DNA of 64,000 nucleotides from assembly GCF_016900375.1 (NCBI RefSeq), contig NZ_JACJKB010000007.1, positions 1 to 64,000 of the forward strand, given 5' to 3'. The notes below the pieces were generated by a model. That model was not told where the DNA came from and did no database searches. It saw only the letters and a list, made by a program, of their open reading frames with translations. Below, in pieces: positions 59,678 through 64,000 of this stretch (position 1 is its first letter; the number at the start of each line of letters is the position of its first letter). Origin of the DNA: Collinsella tanakaei. GTDB taxonomy: Bacteria > Actinomycetota > Coriobacteriia > Coriobacteriales > Coriobacteriaceae. Both the position numbers and the translations under genes were made by a program.

Positions 59678-62359
59678 TTAGTCGTTCTTCTCCACCGCGC
59701 GCATGATGGCCTTGTAGATCTCCACCAGCGGGATGATCAGGAAGCCGAGCACGAGCGCCGTGATCATGCCGATGGGCTCGAGCGCGGTCACGCCGAAGAA
59801 GATCATCGCCAACGGGTCGAACTCGACCACGATGAGCGTGAGGATGAGCGCGAGGATCGCGGCGCCCCACAGCCACTTGTTCTGCTTCTTCATGTGGAAG
59901 ATGGAAGCGCGACGGCTGCGCATGTTGAAGCAGTGGAAGATCTCGACCATGTTGAGCGTGATGAACGCCATCATGACGCCCTCTTCGTCGGCGGTGCCCG
60001 CCATCATGTTGGCCACGTCGATGTAGCCCATGTCGTAGTACACGCCGCAGAAGAAGCTCGCGAGCACCAGCACGGTGATGATGAGGCCCTGGATGATGGT
60101 ATCGAGGCCCATGTTGTTGGCGAACACGCCGTCGGTGGCGTTACGCGGCTTGCGCTTCATGATGTCGCCCTCGGCCTCCTCCATGCCGAGCGCGAGCGCC
60201 GGGAAGCAGTCGGTGACGAGGTTGACCCACAGCAGCTGGATGGGCTGGAACAGCGTGAAGCCGATGATCGTGGCGGCGAACACCGAGAACACCTCGGCGA
60301 GGTTCGCGGACAGCAGGAACTGGATGACCTTGCGGATGTTGTCGTAGATGCGGCGACCCTCTTCGCAGGCACCGATGATGGTGGCGAAGTTGTCGTCGGC
60401 GAGCACCATGTCGGCGACGTTCTTGGTGACGTCGGTGCCGGTGATGCCCATGCCGATGCCGATGTTGGCGTGCTTGATGGACGGGGCGTCGTTCACGCCG
60501 TCGCCGGTCATGGCGACGACCTTGTTCTTGGACTTCCACGCCTCGACGATACGGGTCTTGTGCTCAGGCTGGACGCGCGCGTACACGCCGTACTTCTCGA
60601 TCTGGGAATCGAGCTCGGCGTCGGACATCTTGTCAATCTCCGCGCCGGTGATGGCCTGGTCGCGGCCCTCCACGATACCGAGGTTCTTGGCGATGGCGAC
60701 AGCGGTGTCGATGTGGTCGCCCGTGATCATGACGGTACGGATGCCGGCGCCGTGGGCCTCCTTGATGGCCGGAGCCACCTCGGGACGCTCAGGGTCGATC
60801 ATGCCGGACAGTCCGCAGAACACGAGGTTGTTCTCGAGCGCCTCGGCGGCAAAGTCGGTCGGCTTCTCGGTGTAGGTGCGGCTGGCGAGCGCGAGCACGC
60901 GCAGCGCTTCGTCGGCCATGGCCTTGTTGGCGGCGAGCAGCTCGTCGCGCTTGGCATCGGTCATGGGGACGATCTTGCCGCCCTCGTAGACCTGCGTGCA
61001 CAGGTTCAGGATGACGTCGGGCGCGCCCTTGGTGTACTGCTCGTAGGTGCCGTCGCCGGCGTCGACCACGACGGACATCATCTTACGGCCGGAGTCGAAC
61101 GGAGCCTCGCCCACGCGCGGCTGCTCGTCGACGAGATTGGTCATGCCGGCGCGGCCCGCGTCGTTCACGAGCGCGCACTCGGTGGGCTCGCCCACGGCCT
61201 CGCCGGCCTCGGCGTCCCACTTGGCGTCGGAGCACAGGGCCATACCGGCAAGGAGCTTCTCCTCGGAGGAGGCAAGCTCGTGTTTGACGACCGTCATCTT
61301 GTTCTGGGTGAGCGTACCGGTCTTATCGGAGCAGATGACCTGGGTGCAGCCGAGCGTCTCGACGGCGGACAGGTTGCGGATGATAGCCTGGCGCTTGGCC
61401 ATCTTGGTGACGCCGATGGAAAGCACGATCGTCACGACGGCCACGAGACCCTCGGGGATGGCCGCGACGGCGAGCGACACGGCGACCATGAAGGTGTCGA
61501 GCAGCATGTGCGGCTCGGCCATGACGTTGCCGATGCCGCTGCGGATGAGGTCGACAGCGAAGATGACCACGCAGATGACGATGACCATGATGGTCAGGAT
61601 CTTCGAGAGCTCGGCGAGCTTCATCTGAAGCGGGGTGAGCTCCTCTTTCGCCTCGTTCAGGGCGCCGGCGATCTTGCCCATCTCGGTCTTCATGCCGGTG
61701 CCGACAACGACGGCCTTGCCGCGGCCGTAGACCACGGTGGAGCCCATGTAGCACATGTTCTTGCGATCGCCCAGCGGCACGTCGTCGGCGCCATCGAGCG
61801 AAATCGGATTGGTGTGCTTCTCGACGGGGACGGACTCACCGGTAAGGGCGGCCTCCTCGATCTTCATGGACGCGCTCTCGAGCACACGGCAGTCCGCGGG
61901 CACGGAGTCGCCGGCCTCGAGCAGCACGATATCGCCCGGCACGAGCTCGGACGAATGGAGCGAGATCATCTTGCCGTCGCGGATGACCTTGGACTGGGCG
62001 GCGCTCATCTCCTGCAGGGCCTCGAGAGCCTCCTCGGACTTCGCCTCCTGGATGACGCCGAGCGCGGAGTTGATGATGACGACCGTCATGATGATGATGA
62101 CGTCAGCCCACTCGGACTCGCCCTGGATCATGCCGGTGACGGCGGAGATGACCGCGGCGACGATAAGCATGATGACCATCGGGTCGGCCATCTGCTCGAA
62201 GAAGCGGATCCAGAGCGGAGTCTTCTCCTCCTCGTCGAGCTTGTTGGGACCGTACTGCGACAGGCGCTGCTGGGCAGTACTGGCGGTAAGGCCGGTTTCG
62301 GCATTCGAGGATTGGTCCTCGAGCACCTCTTCAGCCGAAGCCAAGTATTCCTTCTGCAT
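59678..62359 (-). CDS. Calcium-type P-ATPase (paralogue 2)
   Basis: This 893-residue P2-type ATPase has the same domain order and motifs as paralogue 1: TGES, PEGLVAVVTIVLSIGVTKMA, SDKTGTLTQNKMTV, KGAPD, GDGVNDAPS and LWVNLVTDCFPALALG. The first 25 residues (MQKEYLASAEEVLEDQSSNA) are nearly identical too. Differences cluster in the nucleotide-binding domain and the last membrane helices, for example TALEPIGMITALVLGFL. It may differ in cation preference or expression. GGGGAAG precedes the start. Confidence 0.93.
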   Translation of the reverse strand: MQKEYLASAEEVLEDQSSNAETGLTASTAQQRLSQYGPNKLDEEEKTPLWIRFFEQMADPMVIMLIVAAVISAVTGMIQGESEWADVIIIMTVVIINSALGVIQEAKSEEALEALQEMSAAQSKVIRDGKMISLHSSELVPGDIVLLEAGDSVPADCRVLESASMKIEEAALTGESVPVEKHTNPISLDGADDVPLGDRKNMCYMGSTVVYGRGKAVVVGTGMKTEMGKIAGALNEAKEELTPLQMKLAELSKILTIMVIVICVVIFAVDLIRSGIGNVMAEPHMLLDTFMVAVSLAVAAIPEGLVAVVTIVLSIGVTKMAKRQAIIRNLSAVETLGCTQVICSDKTGTLTQNKMTVVKHELASSEEKLLAGMALCSDAKWDAEAGEAVGEPTECALVNDAGRAGMTNLVDEQPRVGEAPFDSGRKMMSVVVDAGDGTYEQYTKGAPDVILNLCTQVYEGGKIVPMTDAKRDELLAANKAMADEALRVLALASRTYTEKPTDFAAEALENNLVFCGLSGMIDPERPEVAPAIKEAHGAGIRTVMITGDHIDTAVAIAKNLGIVEGRDQAITGAEIDKMSDAELDSQIEKYGVYARVQPEHKTRIVEAWKSKNKVVAMTGDGVNDAPSIKHANIGIGMGITGTDVTKNVADMVLADDNFATIIGACEEGRRIYDNIRKVIQFLLSANLAEVFSVFAATIIGFTLFQPIQLLWVNLVTDCFPALALGMEEAEGDIMKRKPRNATDGVFANNMGLDTIIQGLIITVLVLASFFCGVYYDMGYIDVANMMAGTADEEGVMMAFITLNMVEIFHCFNMRSRRASIFHMKKQNKWLWGAAILALILTLIVVEFDPLAMIFFGVTALEPIGMITALVLGFLIIPLVEIYKAIMRAVEKND

Positions 62360-62884
62360 ACTTTGCTTCCCCCTCTTGGGAACAACATGCCGACCAGCAG
62401 ATTTTGCCCGATCTTAATTCCCTCGAAGAAGGGCAAGGGCCTCTAGAGGCTGCGTACCGGTCGACGGCTTGCAATGAGCAAAATAATACTCCAAATCCAC
62501 ACGCCCACGGGGAGGTGCAGACCAGAGTGGAACCACGTTTCGAAGCGGGGAAACCGTGCATCGAAGCCCGTTTTCCCAGTGCTACGGACTGTGTGCGCCT
62601 TGTGTGCGGCGCCGTTCACCCGCAGTCGAGCGGCCTGTATCAATCGGTGAACGGTCAGGTCATGGCATATGACTGAGGGCTGCCGCGCGGCACCGATGGG
62701 TTTCGAATCTGATACTCAACGGATTCCATATTCGCAGTGCGCTACAGTTACTGCACCGCGTGCCCTCAGATATACGCGCGCGGGGGCTCGCATATGCCTT
62801 GCGAGCCCCCGTGCACACGGAAAAGGGAGAGACAAGTTTTTCCGGCGAGGGACCTGCGCCAACAGGTCCCTCACGTGTGGAGCG
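62360..62884. other. 525-bp intergenic region
   Basis: It has no gene. It contains an inverted repeat CCGTTCACC...GGTGAACGG at about 62612-62656 and, to the right, two hairpins that end the Nramp-like gene. The left part should carry the promoter of P-ATPase paralogue 2. Confidence 0.5.
62782..62872 (-). terminator. Double hairpin after the Nramp-like gene
   Basis: GAGGGACCTG/CAGGTCCCTC (62847-62872) and GGGGGCTCGCA/TGCGAGCCCCC (62782-62810) follow the stop at 62885 on the minus strand. The first is followed by AAAAACTTG and lacks a T-run; the second is the more stable stem. Confidence 0.7.
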
Positions 62885-64000
62885 CTACATAATCGAGCCC
62901 AGGAAGTTGGGAACGGCGCGATAGAGCGCGAAGAGCATGAGAGCGGTGTAGAAGATGTAGGACACCGTCATGCAGATCTGCAGGGCACGCGGCTGCTTGA
63001 CACCGCGGTTGACATCCTTGCGCCAGATCATGCGCGTGATGAAGAAGCCGGCGGTCGGCGTGCCGATGGAGGTCAGAACGTTCGAGAAGTAGGTCAGCTG
63101 GATGGGCGAGCTGCCGTAGGCGAACGCGATGGCCGTGGCACCAAGCAAGATGCACGCAGCGGTGATCTTGATGTTCTTGGAGTCGAGGTTGGTCGGGAGG
63201 TTCAGACCGGCGTTCAGGAAGACGGAGCAGCGGCCGGTGTTGCCCATGATGGCGGCGAAGGCCGCAGCCAGGAAGGCGATGCCCATGACGACGTTGGCGA
63301 AGCTGCCGAAGACCGGCTCGATCATGACGGCGAGGTCGCCGATGTTCTTGATGTCCTGGCCGGTGGGGTTCAGCACGATGGCGCCGACGATGATGACCGC
63401 GCCGGAGATGACGACGGTACCGAGAACCTGAGCAAGAGCGTCAGAAACCATAACGCCGTTGAAGAGGTCCTGCTTCTTCCACTCCTTCTCGACGCCCAGG
63501 TAGGTGCCGTACATACCGGCAAGCACGGAGGCGGAGGAGCCGAGGAAGCCGAGAACGGTCACGAGGCTGCCCTCGGGGAACTGCCACTGGGTGAGGCCCG
63601 CGGCGGTGGCGCCCCAGTTGGGGCCGCCCGTCATGACGAGCACGACGATGAAGGCGATCGCCATGACGGCGATGCAGACGGTGACGGCCTTCTCGATCTT
63701 GCCGTACACGCCCTTCATGAAGTAGCACAGGAACACGAAGACCATGACGATGGCCGCGCCTATCTTCCAATCGATGTTGAAGATCAGGCTCATGCCGGCA
63801 CCGATGCCGGCGACGTTGCCCACGTTAAAGCACACGCAGGCGAAGAAGGTAACCAAACCGACGAACGTTGCCGCGGCGTTGCCGTAGTAGTGGCGCACGG
63901 CGTCGATGGTGGGCATGCCGGTTGCCATGCCCAGGCGGTAGGCGACTAAGATGAAGGTCGTGCCCATGAAGATAACGGGCAGAAGGACCCACAGCAGCTG
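62885..64000 (-). CDS. Nramp-family divalent metal transporter (5-prime part outside window)
   Basis: The visible 371 residues are the C-terminal part of a transporter of about 430 residues; the reading frame is still open at position 64000. Nine or so hydrophobic helices are seen, with the Nramp features VAYRLGMATG, CVCFNVGNVAGIGAGMS and a TM6-like LGSSASVLAGMYGTYLGVEKEW. In canonical Nramp proteins TM6 carries MPH, which coordinates Mn2+ or Fe2+. Here the corresponding place reads MYG, so metal selectivity may be altered, as in Nramp-related magnesium transporters. The DPGN motif of TM1, if present, lies beyond the edge. Confidence 0.8.
   Translation of the reverse strand, partial: QLLWVLLPVIFMGTTFILVAYRLGMATGMPTIDAVRHYYGNAAATFVGLVTFFACVCFNVGNVAGIGAGMSLIFNIDWKIGAAIVMVFVFLCYFMKGVYGKIEKAVTVCIAVMAIAFIVVLVMTGGPNWGATAAGLTQWQFPEGSLVTVLGFLGSSASVLAGMYGTYLGVEKEWKKQDLFNGVMVSDALAQVLGTVVISGAVIIVGAIVLNPTGQDIKNIGDLAVMIEPVFGSFANVVMGIAFLAAAFAAIMGNTGRCSVFLNAGLNLPTNLDSKNIKITAACILLGATAIAFAYGSSPIQLTYFSNVLTSIGTPTAGFFITRMIWRKDVNRGVKQPRALQICMTVSYIFYTALMLFALYRAVPNFLGSIM

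Noticed and set aside
59525-62446. Plus-strand open frame of 973 codons opposite the second P-ATPase
   Set aside because: Antisense shadow with the same biased composition; it also runs through a terminator and REP-like motifs.

Overview
The window is a gene-dense, high-GC stretch of a bacterial chromosome with no phage, plasmid or insertion-sequence genes. GC-rich codon use, frequent GTG/TTG starts, strong GGAGG ribosome sites, a Tad pilus locus without an outer-membrane secretin, a PTS-type dihydroxyacetone kinase and a C-P lyase operon ending in a PHP-family cyclic phosphodiesterase all point to a monoderm gut actinobacterium of class Coriobacteriia. Collinsella or a close relative is my inference; no rRNA gene is present to test it.

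Layout, left to right. 1-4.3 kb: dihydroxyacetone kinase (fused dhaK-dhaL) with two dhaM phosphocarriers, split by an SPFH/band-7 gene and a small ribbon-helix-helix-like gene. 4.5-8.9 kb: a BceAB/MacB-like ABC exporter operon carrying two membrane microproteins and a YxeA-like lipoprotein. 9.1-10 kb: a Nudix (MutT) domain fused to a Vsr-type endonuclease. 10.7-13.3 kb: htpG and a GNAT acetyltransferase. 13.4-16.5 kb: pstB with a PhoB/PhoR-like pair. 16.6-21 kb: a VanR/VanS-like pair and a divergent D-Ala-D-Ala carboxypeptidase. 21-32.8 kb: one long C-P lyase operon, phnD-C-E-E-G-H-I-J-K-M-L-O-phnPP, which imports phosphonates and degrades them to ribose 5-phosphate, phosphate and a hydrocarbon. 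It sits close to the phosphate-sensing pair. 33.3-36.2 kb: a LysR regulator divergent from a PLP-dependent decarboxylase. 36.3-43.3 kb: housekeeping genes tatD, rsmA (ksgA), metG and rsmI, plus a zinc-ribbon membrane protein and a GH5-fold protein that has lost catalytic residues. 43.4 kb: tRNA-Phe. 43.6-53.1 kb: a compact, overlapping tad pilus operon (cpaB, tadZ, tadA, tadB, tadC, flp, minor pilins, TadE/TadG-like proteins, DUF192). 53.5-56.1 kb: rsgA and a GltD-like oxidoreductase. 56.6-62.4 kb: two tandem paralogous Ca2+-type P-ATPases. 62.9 kb to the edge: a divergent Nramp-family transporter cut by the window end.

The most unusual features are non-coding or fusions. Between phnK and phnM there is a tandem array of about 95-bp units that fold into the same hairpin; paired bases differ between copies but compensate, while the internal-loop sequences are conserved. 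Intergenic regions also carry several families of palindromic, REP-like elements, including a 240-bp inverted repeat beside pstB whose arm reappears at the left edge. The MutT-Vsr fusion, the pseudo-enzyme GH5 protein, the DhaKL fusion with two DhaM proteins and the PHP-type end of the C-P lyase pathway deserve follow-up.

All functions are assigned by reading the translated sequence and recognising motifs; no searches were run.
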